A DNA stretch of 64,000 bases from Autumnicola patrickiae (GTDB taxonomy: Bacteria > Bacteroidota > Bacteroidia > Flavobacteriales > Flavobacteriaceae): NCBI RefSeq assembly GCF_031846525.1, contig NZ_JAVRHM010000005.1, positions 62,001 through 126,000 on the forward strand, read 5' to 3'. Of the stretch, positions 44,584-51,648 are shown piece after piece (the first letter of the stretch is position 1; the number at the start of each line of letters is the position of its first letter). The notes beneath the pieces were generated by a model, which saw nothing but the letters and a program-made list of their open reading frames with translations, did not search any database and was not told the DNA's origin. The position numbers were made by a program, and so were the translations under genes.

Positions 44584-44666
44584 TTCACATTAATTTGTTT
44601 TTGTACTGATAAATTTTATATGTTTGCATGTGAATAATTATTACATAAGTGTGAATAAATAACACA
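44584..44666 (+). promoter_or_regulatory. Early promoter and operator region of the provirus
   Basis: TTG at 44595-44597 and TATGTTTG at 44619-44626 (21 bases apart) make a rightward promoter. Three TGTGAA-type half-sites surround it: TTCACA at 44584-44589, TGTGAATAA at 44629-44637 and again at 44650-44658, the last facing CACA at 44663-44666. Copies on both sides of the start point are what one expects for binding of the divergent XRE repressor. A separate promoter for the repressor is not clear. Confidence 0.55.
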
Positions 44667-44700
44667 AGCTCCCGTTAAAGGAGATAAAAGCACACAAGAT

Positions 44701-44994
44701 ATGAAAATTAAGGTAACAGATAAAGAACGTGAAGAGCTTCGTGCGATTTTTCCTAAAGGTTATGCGAAGCTAATTGCAGGAAGATTAAATGATGCAGGAT
44801 TAAAACCTTCCAGATCCAAGGAATATACTATAAAAATCGTAAGCGATGTCTTGGCAGGGAATCAAAGTGACTTCAACGTCCTTCTGGAGCTTTTTAGGTA
44901 TAAAGACGAAGTTTTAACCAAGCAGGAAGAACTAAAAAAATTGAGAAAGAAGAAATATGAACCCACGGCCCAACCGGTCGAAAAAACCCAATAA
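44701..44994 (+). CDS. Small DNA-binding-like early protein
   Basis: This 97-residue protein is the first gene of the early operon and follows an AAAGGAG at 44678-44684. The region 17-70 (IFPKGYAKLIAGRLNDAGLK, then YTIKIVSDVLAGNQSDF) resembles short proteins of Bacteroidota phages with a helical DNA-binding core; the C-terminus is basic and Pro-rich. It may act as an early regulator opposite the repressor, like Cro. The evidence is position and general composition. Confidence 0.6.
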   Translation: MKIKVTDKEREELRAIFPKGYAKLIAGRLNDAGLKPSRSKEYTIKIVSDVLAGNQSDFNVLLELFRYKDEVLTKQEELKKLRKKKYEPTAQPVEKTQ

Positions 44995-44996
44995 AA

Positions 44997-45182
44997 ATGG
45001 AACAACAACAATTAGTAGAAAAAATCACCCACCTGGAAACCCAACTCAAACAATTAGAAAACTTTCAATTCGGGATAAGAAATACCTGCGCTATTGCCGG
45101 TTTTTTCTCCGGGAAAATTGCCAGGTACCGCGAGCAAATGAGCAAAGAAGAAACTGTTTTTGATAACCCGATATCAGCGTAA
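44997..45182 (+). CDS. Small helical protein of the early operon
   Basis: A 61-residue protein starting 2 bases after the preceding stop. The first 20 residues form an amphipathic, coiled-coil-like helix (VEKITHLETQLKQLENFQ); the rest contains FSGKIARYREQMSK. No family is recognised. The tight spacing to both neighbours supports it as a real gene. Confidence 0.55.
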   Translation: MEQQQLVEKITHLETQLKQLENFQFGIRNTCAIAGFFSGKIARYREQMSKEETVFDNPISA

Positions 45183-45187
45183 TAGTG

Positions 45188-45460
45188 ATGGCAACAGAGG
45201 CAGAGATAACAGAACTAAAAAAAAACTGGAAGAGAGATCCTTGTTGGGATATATACGATACAGAAGGTTTTGAGGAACACAGAGAAGAGCTTGAAACTTA
45301 TCAGAAAGAGCAGGAGCTTATTTGGGAAACTCACAGAAGACATAAACTCAAACAGAAGGCAGAGCGTATGGGTGTACCAGGCAATTTGGTATTAGCAAGA
45401 TACATTGAAGGTCTTGAAACTACAATTATCAAACTCAGAGAAGACATAGATAAAAAATAA
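45188..45460 (+). CDS. Charged helical early protein
   Basis: A 90-residue, very charged protein, starting at ATG 45188. Its N-terminal WKRDPCWDIYDTEGFEEHRE has a W..DPCWDIYDTEGF pattern I have no family for, and the rest is helical (ERMGVPGNLVLARYIEGLET). It stands directly in front of the next gene, with zero bases between. The function is unknown. Confidence 0.55.
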   Translation: MATEAEITELKKNWKRDPCWDIYDTEGFEEHREELETYQKEQELIWETHRRHKLKQKAERMGVPGNLVLARYIEGLETTIIKLREDIDKK

Positions 45461-45667
45461 ATGAGCCAATTAACCGAACATATTGTTTACGCCACCTATT
45501 CCGCTTTAGATGAAGAGGCAAAGGAGGCGTTCATTCGGTTAATTGAAGAAGATAAAAAGAAGTATTCCCGCAAGAAACCAAAAAGAAAAAGCGTGTATGA
45601 TAAGCTGCCGGCAAAATTTCATCCAGATAATATAGAAATGCTGGTTGCAGAAATAATGCATTCATGA
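45461..45667 (+). CDS. Small basic early protein
   Basis: A 68-residue protein starting directly after the previous stop. The middle section is strongly basic (KKKYSRKKPKRKSVYDKLP), and both ends are helical with acidic residues. The basic stretch suggests contact with nucleic acid or a membrane surface. No known family. It precedes a strong RNA hairpin at 45685-45732. Confidence 0.5.
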   Translation: MSQLTEHIVYATYSALDEEAKEAFIRLIEEDKKKYSRKKPKRKSVYDKLPAKFHPDNIEMLVAEIMHS

Positions 45668-45668
45668 A

Positions 45669-45732
45669 ACCCGGGCGCATGCCCAAAATGGGCGCGAAGG
45701 TCTTTGCATAGGCTAGGAGCGCCCATTTTTTA
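45669..45732 (+). promoter_or_regulatory. Alternative hairpin region with terminator, candidate attenuator
   Basis: AAAATGGGCGC (45685-45695) pairs perfectly with GCGCCCATTTT (45719-45729), followed by more T, as a long terminator-type hairpin. The front arm can also fold into GGGC-GCAT-GCCC (about 45673-45684) or into GCCC-AAAAT-GGGC (45681-45693). These cannot exist together with the terminator, so the region could switch between read-through and stop. Confidence 0.5.
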
Positions 45733-45742
45733 TAAAACCTTT

Positions 45743-46042
45743 ATGGAAGAAATTAACCTACTCCCCCTTATTTTTTTAGCCGTTGCAATGGTTGCCCTAC
45801 CAGCCGTTGCAGTGCGGCTATATCGCAGGATGCTACAGGTGGAGATCTTGCGCTACAAGTGCGATTTTGCCTTTAACCGTTCGGTGCTGCATAATGAGCA
45901 ATTATCTAAGATTCACCGGGAACTGCTTCAGAAAAAATATTTACAGCAACGGCCTTCGTACCTGGTAATGTTCTTTTCCAGGAAACCCCTACAGATAGAA
46001 CAATGGTACAACGGCGAACAACTTGATGCCTTTTTCTTATGA
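45743..46042 (+). CDS. Small membrane protein of the early operon
   Basis: A 99-residue protein with an N-terminal membrane helix (LLPLIFLAVAMVALPAVAVRL, about residues 5-25) and a basic, soluble remainder (FNRSVLHNEQLSKIHREL). No family is recognised. The start ATG at 45743 follows the hairpin by 10 bases. Longer in-frame starts overlap the hairpin. Confidence 0.5.
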   Translation: MEEINLLPLIFLAVAMVALPAVAVRLYRRMLQVEILRYKCDFAFNRSVLHNEQLSKIHRELLQKKYLQQRPSYLVMFFSRKPLQIEQWYNGEQLDAFFL

Positions 46043-46212
46043 CAAAAACAATTACAATCCAGGTAAATGCTTCAGGAGAATTTAATGAGGAAGATCTTCA
46101 GGAGTTTTTATACCACGAATTTGGAGGCGGACCATGCAAGGTGGGCAACCCCTTTATTGATGAATCTGGCAATGCTGAAATGGAAGTGATCAACTTAAAT
46201 ATAGAATCATGA
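46039..46212 (+). CDS. Small protein of 57 residues
   Basis: This ORF begins with ATG inside the stop of the previous gene (overlap 4 bases) and ends overlapping the next ATG (ATGA). The start is MTKTITIQVNASGEFNEEDL, with a C-terminal GNAEMEVINLNIES. It looks like a small alpha/beta protein. The double overlap is strong evidence for translation. The function is unknown. Confidence 0.55.
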   Translation: MTKTITIQVNASGEFNEEDLQEFLYHEFGGGPCKVGNPFIDESGNAEMEVINLNIES

Positions 46213-46418
46213 GCAACCTACTCCAGATCATAGAAGAAAATGCAAACGAAAAGAGCGGAATTAGCCTTGTACAACTAGCTGTTAAAGCGGGAATTGGTAT
46301 AGCTGCTCTTAAAAACTCCCTTAACCAAATGCACCGGGAAAAGAAGATCCGGGTGCGGGAAGGAATTAATTGTGACCTGGTTTTTTTAAGGAAGTCGAAC
46401 CCTTTAAGTAAAAGCTAA
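46209..46418 (+). CDS. Winged-helix-like small protein
   Basis: A 69-residue protein: three helices followed by a strand pair (SGISLVQLAVKAGIGIAALK, then MHREKKIRVREGINCDLVFL) suggest a winged helix DNA-binding fold. It overlaps the previous stop by 4 bases. Regulatory or replication-related function is possible. Confidence 0.55.
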   Translation: MSNLLQIIEENANEKSGISLVQLAVKAGIGIAALKNSLNQMHREKKIRVREGINCDLVFLRKSNPLSKS

Positions 46419-46419
46419 T

Positions 46420-46806
46420 ATGAAAAAGGTAACTCAAAAATCAGCCTTTATTGTTTCCTACGCCTGCCAGGAATTTCAGAAAGGTAAGGGAATGATCAAA
46501 AGACACGAATTTCCTCTTCTGGTTATTTCGAATGTGGAAGAAATGAGAAAATTTCTTTGTCGATATACAAAGTATGCTGAATGGCAAAATAATGATCCTT
46601 TGGCTATGCGGGCAGATTTGAAAAATGCTTGCTGGTCAGTAGAGATAAGTGAAATGGATCTATTGCAAAAAGAAATAATGCATGATGACACCTATGGACT
46701 TCATAAGTACTACCGGGAAGAATATCCGGAACATTTAATTCATGTTCACCGGGTACCGTTGGGAATACAAAAGAAAACACTTATGAATGTTGACTTTATA
46801 CCCTAG
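46420..46806 (+). CDS. Hypothetical early protein (128 residues)
   Basis: A mixed alpha/beta protein that starts 1 base after the previous stop. Visible stretches are SAFIVSYACQEFQKGKGMIK and EISEMDLLQKEIMHDDTYGL. No family is recognised. It is the last of the small tightly packed early genes; a hairpin lies just after its stop. Confidence 0.5.
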   Translation: MKKVTQKSAFIVSYACQEFQKGKGMIKRHEFPLLVISNVEEMRKFLCRYTKYAEWQNNDPLAMRADLKNACWSVEISEMDLLQKEIMHDDTYGLHKYYREEYPEHLIHVHRVPLGIQKKTLMNVDFIP

Positions 46807-46814
46807 AAAAGAAA

Positions 46815-46838
46815 AAGCAGGACGCCCCCGCCCTGCTT
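46815..46838 (-). terminator. Hairpin with T run on the minus strand
   Basis: AAGCAGG (46815-46821) and CCTGCTT (46832-46838) form a 7-bp stem. The T-rich tail lies only on the minus strand, so it stops leftward transcripts. No leftward gene is found near, so it may guard the early operon against antisense transcription. Confidence 0.45.
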
Positions 46839-46875
46839 ACCCATTATCATTTGTCTATAACAACAAATAGTAGAT

Positions 46876-48651
46876 ATGCAAAAATACAAAAATAATTCAA
46901 AGCCCCCTATGCTTAACCGCGCAATATTAGAACTTAATGGAATTTTTAACGTAAATCCCAACGGCCAGCAACGGCAAATCAACGGCAAACCTACTTCGCC
47001 GTTGGAGCCGTTGCAACGGGAAGAACCCAAAGAGGTTAAATATGTTCATCCAATCATTATTCCGGAGGACATTAAAACCACGATGGGCAATTACTTAAAA
47101 GCTGCCGATGCCTATAACGAGCGGGTTACAACCGCCAATCAGGAAGTAAGGAGATACAACAAAGTTGTAGAAAGGCAACGTAAAAAGGAGCCATTGACAG
47201 AAAAGGAAATGGCTTCCCTGGTAAGCTTCTATAACATGATCAAGCCCCTGGATATATGGGAGAGGAACAAACGTGTTGTAGAATACAACCGTTGCAACGG
47301 CAAACCTATTGCTTCGCAGGAAAAGATCCAGACCCTTAAATATCAAACGCAGCTTGTTTTCCAGGCGATACTTTGGCACTACAGCAAACAATTGTACAAG
47401 CGCAAGGACCGGCACCAAAGGCTGGATCTACATTTCCCCAGCGAGCTGCCGGCTGTAGAGATCCATAGCGGATGGATAACAAGCGCAAAGATAAATAAGG
47501 AGCGAAGGCTTGATGTTTGCCAAAGAACGCTCAGGAGGCAACGCAAGCGGTTGCAGGAGGCGGGAATATTGCAGGATTACACTTTTGAAGGTTCGGCAAG
47601 ACCTGTTAAAATCAGGATCAATCCTGCAATTTTAAGCATCACAGACAACCATGCGCCGAAAAAAACCGCTGCTGGAAATCAATCACTTACCCCCGACGGG
47701 CGGACAGTTTGTCCGCATAACAATGTATCTAATAGATCTTTCACAAACAATAAAGAAATAAAAGCGAATGTTGATAAACATTCGGGAGAAAGGAGTTCGG
47801 CCAAAAAAGGCCTCACGTCACCTAATTTTTCTTCTATTGGAAACACCCGGTCGCAAGGTGTAGAAAAAAATAATGCCGCCGCGGAAAAAAATAACACCAG
47901 GGCCGAAAAAAATCACACCGGCGGTCAAAAAAATACGCTCAGCCATTTTTTGAGACAGAAACTGGAAGAAAAAACAGACTTCGCTGCCCAGCTGGTCGCC
48001 CATCACTATGATGATTACACCCCAATCCGCAAGGAAATTCTTGAAAAGGAAGCTTTTTCAGGATCTATGAGCCGCGAAGAATTTAAGGAGCTCGTTCTTC
48101 AGGATTTTTTCAAAACTGCGGCGAAGCTCTACAAAACCGCCACGCCATACAAAGCCAGTTGGTTAAAGGCCTACAATACCTGGATGCAGGAAAAATTTAT
48201 AACCAACGCCGGCCATAGTTTGAATAAGCAAAGCCTGGTAACGAAAATTCCTGAATTGCGATATGGTTTAGCGGCCGTTGGACGGTACCTCAAAAAACAC
48301 CCCGATTACAATTTACTTTTCCCCGGAGAGTATTTCGACCTAACCAGGACCACGGCCAAAGAAGGCGGTTTTAAATATTATGCCGGCGAAGCCTGGAGAA
48401 AACACCAGGATTATTTAAAGCGAAAAACAACAGATACCAAAGTAGCCGCGAAGAAGCGAAAAAGAAGGCTTACAGACCTTCAAAAAGCTGAGAAACATGT
48501 AAAAAGCTACTTAAACAACAAGTTTGATCTTCAGGAATTATTTGCGAAGGTAGAGCAAATCGGGAACCGCTCAGTTACTCAGGATCTACCCGAGATCATT
48601 AGAAAATTGAATGAAAAGCAATCCATAAAATATTCCAGTTATGAGCTTTAA
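46876..48651 (+). CDS. Large replication-initiator-like protein
   Basis: A 591-residue basic protein, the largest early gene. Residues 150-255 contain several helices with a helix-turn-helix or winged-helix-like stretch (RRLDVCQRTLRRQRKRLQEA, GILQDYTF). A low-complexity linker (about 260-355) with four 7-residue repeats follows, then a second helical domain (about 360-591). Its plan (DNA-binding part, flexible linker, helical C-terminal part) and its place after the small early genes fit a replication initiator of phage or plasmid type. No Walker motif, HUH or primase motif is seen. It may also be a transcription factor. Confidence 0.5.
   Translation: MQKYKNNSKPPMLNRAILELNGIFNVNPNGQQRQINGKPTSPLEPLQREEPKEVKYVHPIIIPEDIKTTMGNYLKAADAYNERVTTANQEVRRYNKVVERQRKKEPLTEKEMASLVSFYNMIKPLDIWERNKRVVEYNRCNGKPIASQEKIQTLKYQTQLVFQAILWHYSKQLYKRKDRHQRLDLHFPSELPAVEIHSGWITSAKINKERRLDVCQRTLRRQRKRLQEAGILQDYTFEGSARPVKIRINPAILSITDNHAPKKTAAGNQSLTPDGRTVCPHNNVSNRSFTNNKEIKANVDKHSGERSSAKKGLTSPNFSSIGNTRSQGVEKNNAAAEKNNTRAEKNHTGGQKNTLSHFLRQKLEEKTDFAAQLVAHHYDDYTPIRKEILEKEAFSGSMSREEFKELVLQDFFKTAAKLYKTATPYKASWLKAYNTWMQEKFITNAGHSLNKQSLVTKIPELRYGLAAVGRYLKKHPDYNLLFPGEYFDLTRTTAKEGGFKYYAGEAWRKHQDYLKRKTTDTKVAAKKRKRRLTDLQKAEKHVKSYLNNKFDLQELFAKVEQIGNRSVTQDLPEIIRKLNEKQSIKYSSYEL
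47860..47943 (+). repeat. Four tandem 21-bp coding repeats
   Basis: Four units of 21 bases each, with A7 runs in the same place (beginning at 47860, 47881, 47902, 47923), encode imperfect copies of the heptapeptide xEKNNxx inside the linker of the replication-like protein. The reading frame is preserved across all units. Copy number may differ between strains through slippage. Confidence 0.8.
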
Positions 48652-48946
48652 TTCAAAAAAATGCCGCTGCGGATCTTCAAGAAATATCTATTGCAGCAAC
48701 TGTAGTAAAATTTCTATGTGCATTCTCCTAAAAAACGGAAATGACCACTTGAAATTGACCAACGGGCGCGGAAGAAAAGTTTCTCCAGTGTGGTACAGCC
48801 CGATTAAAGAGAACCGAAAACCTGAGCGCGATATCATAGAAGGAATGCTTAGCAGGTTTGCCGCTTCACCTTTTGTAAACGTAACCCAACAGGTGAACTT
48901 CTATATAAACAACACTACGAACCTAATTTTTTCCTATACGCTATGA
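48641..48946 (+). CDS. Cys-rich, zinc-ribbon-like small protein
   Basis: A 101-residue protein whose ATG overlaps the replication-like gene by 11 bases. Cys8, Cys10, Cys18, Cys21 and Cys27 (KCRCGSSRNIYCSNCSKISM) suggest a small zinc-binding ribbon. The second half is basic, with PVWYSPIKENRKPERDI. It may bind nucleic acid next to the replication protein. No named family is recognised. Confidence 0.55.
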   Translation: MSFNSKKCRCGSSRNIYCSNCSKISMCILLKNGNDHLKLTNGRGRKVSPVWYSPIKENRKPERDIIEGMLSRFAASPFVNVTQQVNFYINNTTNLIFSYTL

Positions 48947-49308
48947 ATGCAATAATTGAAGTAAAACAGGTAAAAGCTCAGGACTTCCAGTTGCTGAAGG
49001 ATGTGCTAAACAACTACGTTTCTATGCAAAAAACGCTCTCTACCATCATGTCTAATCCTAGAAATTACATGAAGGATCTATCGATAGCTGTAGAAATGTG
49101 GTACGAATTCAACAAGAAAACTGCCGGGCAAACGGTTCCGGAGAATTCAACGCTAAAACTTTCCCTTCATAGAGCGCTGGTATTATTGGATGCCCTTCTG
49201 GAATTCCGCAAACAAGCTTCTACCATAGACGGTGAAATTAGCCGTTGCATCAGGTTTGCAACGGCAATAGATGAACAAATTCCAACAGCCACACAATTAA
49301 TAGCATAA
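48943..49308 (+). CDS. Helical hypothetical protein (121 residues)
   Basis: It overlaps the previous stop by 4 bases. The sequence is almost wholly helical, with EVKQVKAQDFQLLKDVLNNY at its start and SLHRALVLLDALLEFRKQAS in the middle. No family is recognised. It sits between the Cys-rich protein and a lipoprotein gene. Confidence 0.55.
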   Translation: MNAIIEVKQVKAQDFQLLKDVLNNYVSMQKTLSTIMSNPRNYMKDLSIAVEMWYEFNKKTAGQTVPENSTLKLSLHRALVLLDALLEFRKQASTIDGEISRCIRFATAIDEQIPTATQLIA

Positions 49309-49321
49309 AATCAACAATATC

Positions 49322-49744
49322 ATGAAAAAACTACTACTTCTTCTTTCCGTCCTATTGATCCTTACCGGTTGCGAGCCAGATTATGAGCATAATACCGGTT
49401 ACGAAATGGAATTTGTCTTTTTTAATCCTGATGTTCCCGGCGAGATTATTATTTCTCCGGACTACCAGTTTAAAAATGGCAAAATTCACCAAAACGAGTC
49501 CAACGGGATCTATTTTGTGGAATGGAGCCAGTCTGAAGAACGTTTTTCTCTTCGTTTTTTGGCAAATGACCGTAAAATTGACTTCCTCTGGATCGAACAA
49601 TGGAAATATGAGCACATGGAAGATGCCATTCCGTTTGAAATTATTAAACCAGGCCGTGAGTACCGATTAGAAGAAGATCTATCCTATATGCGTGCCCCTC
49701 AAAATGGCTATTATCGACTTGATGTACAACGTTTAAAGCAATAG
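49322..49744 (+). CDS. Putative lipoprotein encoded by the provirus
   Basis: A 140-residue protein with a signal peptide and lipobox LLILTGC (Cys17 predicted lipidated), followed by a beta-rich domain (EMEFVFFNPDVPGEIIISPD). It has no known family. Lipoproteins encoded by phages often change the host surface or block re-infection, such as Llp of T5; this is a comparison of function only. Confidence 0.65.
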   Translation: MKKLLLLLSVLLILTGCEPDYEHNTGYEMEFVFFNPDVPGEIIISPDYQFKNGKIHQNESNGIYFVEWSQSEERFSLRFLANDRKIDFLWIEQWKYEHMEDAIPFEIIKPGREYRLEEDLSYMRAPQNGYYRLDVQRLKQ

Positions 49745-49750
49745 TAAAAA

Positions 49751-49882
49751 ATGACAATTATCGAACAACTATTATTTACTGCATTTGTCCTGGGCTGCAC
49801 CTTTGTAAATACCTGGGCCTTTTTTAAAATCCACTTTCTGAAAAAAGAGAATGAGAAACTGAAAAATAAACAAAAATCTTAA
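49751..49882 (+). CDS. Small membrane protein of 43 residues
   Basis: The ORF starts with ATG 6 bases after the previous stop. One membrane helix (IIEQLLFTAFVLGCTFVNTW) is followed by a basic helical tail (KKENEKLKNKQ). The position within an operon supports it. It could be a spanin or holin-like part or a small membrane anchor; the sequence does not decide. Confidence 0.5.
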   Translation: MTIIEQLLFTAFVLGCTFVNTWAFFKIHFLKKENEKLKNKQKS

Positions 49883-49904
49883 TCCTAAATCTACCCTGAA
49901 ATCT

Positions 49905-50180
49905 ATGAACTCAAAAATTACTCTAATAGCCTACGTTTTAGCCGCAATATTCCTTGTACTCTGTATAATAGCTCTTTACCGGGCAATTGTAAAAACACTG
50001 AAGCAACGGAAAATTGAAAAACAAATCGAATATTATGAAAAGAACAAAGCCGAAATGATCAAAAAAGGCCTGAAGGAATTCTCTTTTAACCGGGGAAGAA
50101 CCAGAATTTGGGCTATGAACTACAAAGAAGCCAACGCACACTATCAAGCCAGCCGCAGAAATGGAATGTCTAATATCTAA
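49905..50180 (+). CDS. Small membrane protein with basic tail
   Basis: A 91-residue protein with an N-terminal membrane helix (LIAYVLAAIFLVLCIIALYR, residues 6-25), then a charged helix (KTLKQRKIEKQIEYYEKNKA) and a basic end. No family. It overlaps slightly with the longest possible start of the next gene. Confidence 0.5.
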   Translation: MNSKITLIAYVLAAIFLVLCIIALYRAIVKTLKQRKIEKQIEYYEKNKAEMIKKGLKEFSFNRGRTRIWAMNYKEANAHYQASRRNGMSNI

Positions 50181-50193
50181 CCCAAATTTCACC

Positions 50194-50445
50194 ATGTCTA
50201 CGTCTAATCCCAATTCCTTAAAACCTATTCCATGCAGTCTGTCTAAAGGCAAAGCATACAAGATCTTCAACCACTTATCAAAGGGCTATGTTCAAAAAAC
50301 AATGCACTGGATACAAGTTGAATTCAATCGGAACCCGAACGTTACCGAAGAAGAAGCGAAAAAACGGCATACGCTTAACAGCCTGGAAACAAAAGAGCTC
50401 TTTAAATCTCTTGGTTCTCCTTCCGGCTACGAGGAAGTAATCTAA
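50194..50445 (+). CDS. Hypothetical protein (83 residues)
   Basis: Counted from ATG 50194 (MSTSNPNSL) because the earlier ATG at 50161 lies inside the previous gene. The core has AYKIFNHLSKGYVQKTMHWI and EEEAKKRHTLNSLETKELFK, likely helical. No family is recognised. Confidence 0.5.
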   Translation: MSTSNPNSLKPIPCSLSKGKAYKIFNHLSKGYVQKTMHWIQVEFNRNPNVTEEEAKKRHTLNSLETKELFKSLGSPSGYEEVI

Positions 50446-50455
50446 ATCAATCATG

Positions 50456-50479
50456 CCGTTGCAACGGTCTTGCAACGGC
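50456..50479. repeat. GCAACGG palindrome repeat
   Basis: CCGTTGCAACGG (a perfect 12-bp palindrome at 50456-50467) is directly followed by a half-copy TTGCAACGGC (50470-50479). The same 12-mer is found at 47008-47019 and 47289-47300 inside the replication-like gene. This copy is the only one in a non-coding gap. Confidence 0.55.
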
Positions 50480-50494
50480 TAAATAACTTAACCT

Positions 50495-50668
50495 ATGACC
50501 AAGAATGTAAATTATGTAGTGGTTTCAGAATTACCAATACTACACCAGGCACCGTTTACAGAATTCTTAAAAAATAAAACCTTACCAACAGTTGAGAAGG
50601 AAAAATCTAGTGCCATTTGCGCACCCATAAAGTTATATCGGCAGTGGTTGAATTTGAGAAGCAAGTAA
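50495..50668 (+). CDS. Small hypothetical protein (57 residues)
   Basis: The ORF starts at ATG 50495, 15 bases after the palindromic repeat. It begins MTKNVNYVVVSELPILHQAP and ends in a basic stretch. It could be a remnant of a longer gene. It converges with the inverted membrane gene, 18 bases apart. Confidence 0.4.
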   Translation: MTKNVNYVVVSELPILHQAPFTEFLKNKTLPTVEKEKSSAICAPIKLYRQWLNLRSK

Positions 50669-50686
50669 ATGAATTCAAAACAACGG

Positions 50687-51544
50687 TTAACCGTTCTTTC
50701 TTACGGAATTGGGCAATTTGAAGTTATTACTTTCCAAGTATATATTAATCAACTCTTGGACCTCATTTCTATCGCGATCACCCTTAAATTTATAATTAAC
50801 CATAAATCCCCCTTTATTTTCTAGAGGATCCCAACCAGTGTATTCAATTGTACCGTTAGTTTCTTTCTCTATGTAAGACGATAATTCAGCCAATATGTCA
50901 TTAGTACCAATTTTATTTTTATGATTAATTATCAATGCAAATTGACCATGAAATTCTTCTCCATTCTCGAATAAATTTTTCCATTCAGCGTTATTGGCTA
51001 TACTAAACAATCTGGCATTTTCTTTTTGGGCTTCTTCTATTTTTTTTAAATGTTCCTCGTTTCGTTTATTTAGTTGGGCATTTTTCTCTTGCAGATTAGA
51101 TATTTCCTTTTTATAATTATCAATTTGTAGATTAATGTTCTGCTCCCTTAAAAGTTCACTTTTTTGGTTTTCAAATTTTAATTCTTTTTTATCTCTTTCA
51201 AATTTCCTACCTATCTTATCTAATAGGTGTTGATTTTTAATTTCTCTTCTTTTATTAATTTCTCGATAAGTAACCTTTTCAACAATCCTCATAAACAGGT
51301 CTTGGAGGAAAGTGTAAACCAAAGCGATTAACAAAGGAACAACCAAAGAAGTATAAATATTTAAATAATTGTCTTCGACAAAAAATATTCTCTTTTCTAT
51401 AGAAGATTCCGAAAAAAGAAGGATTAAAACGCTTTTCCAATTTATTATCAATAAGGAGATAAAAAAGGAAAATAAAAGAGGGTTTCTTAGACGTTCAGAT
51501 GATACTTCAAATAAAGATCTGAATTGATTTACTATTCTTTCCAA
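50687..51544 (-). CDS. Membrane coiled-coil protein, inverted accessory gene
   Basis: A 285-residue protein encoded against the direction of its neighbours. Two membrane helices (about residues 24-45 and 63-85), then a long coiled coil (about 95-190, with DKKELKFENQKSELLREQNI), and a C-terminal alpha/beta domain (GQFALIINHKNKIGTNDILA, GGFMVNYKFKGD). No family is recognised. Its isolation, orientation, AT-rich flanks and membrane anchor are typical of accessory (moron) genes added to a prophage, for example for defence against other phages. Confidence 0.6.
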   Translation of the reverse strand: MERIVNQFRSLFEVSSERLRNPLLFSFFISLLIINWKSVLILLFSESSIEKRIFFVEDNYLNIYTSLVVPLLIALVYTFLQDLFMRIVEKVTYREINKRREIKNQHLLDKIGRKFERDKKELKFENQKSELLREQNINLQIDNYKKEISNLQEKNAQLNKRNEEHLKKIEEAQKENARLFSIANNAEWKNLFENGEEFHGQFALIINHKNKIGTNDILAELSSYIEKETNGTIEYTGWDPLENKGGFMVNYKFKGDRDRNEVQELINIYLESNNFKLPNSVRKNG

Positions 51545-51648
51545 AGAAGAATTAATTTAAGTTTAGTGAAAAATAATTTTTTAGAATTTATTAAATGTAA
51601 TTAAATAAAAATAAATACTTTATCTGAACTCTTTTTTAAAATAAAAAA

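Noticed and set aside
44997..45667. Toxin-antitoxin pair among the small early genes
   Set aside because: No toxin fold or antitoxin DNA-binding domain is recognisable, and the genes are part of a longer tightly packed operon.
47860..47943. Programmed frameshifting at the A7 runs of the replication-like gene
   Set aside because: The alternative frames give no sensible product, and the runs are explained by repeated Glu-Lys-Asn codons.
50456..50479. Rho-independent terminator formed by the CCGTTGCAACGG palindrome
   Set aside because: There is no T run next to it, and a perfect palindrome without a loop is a poor hairpin; a DNA binding site is more likely.
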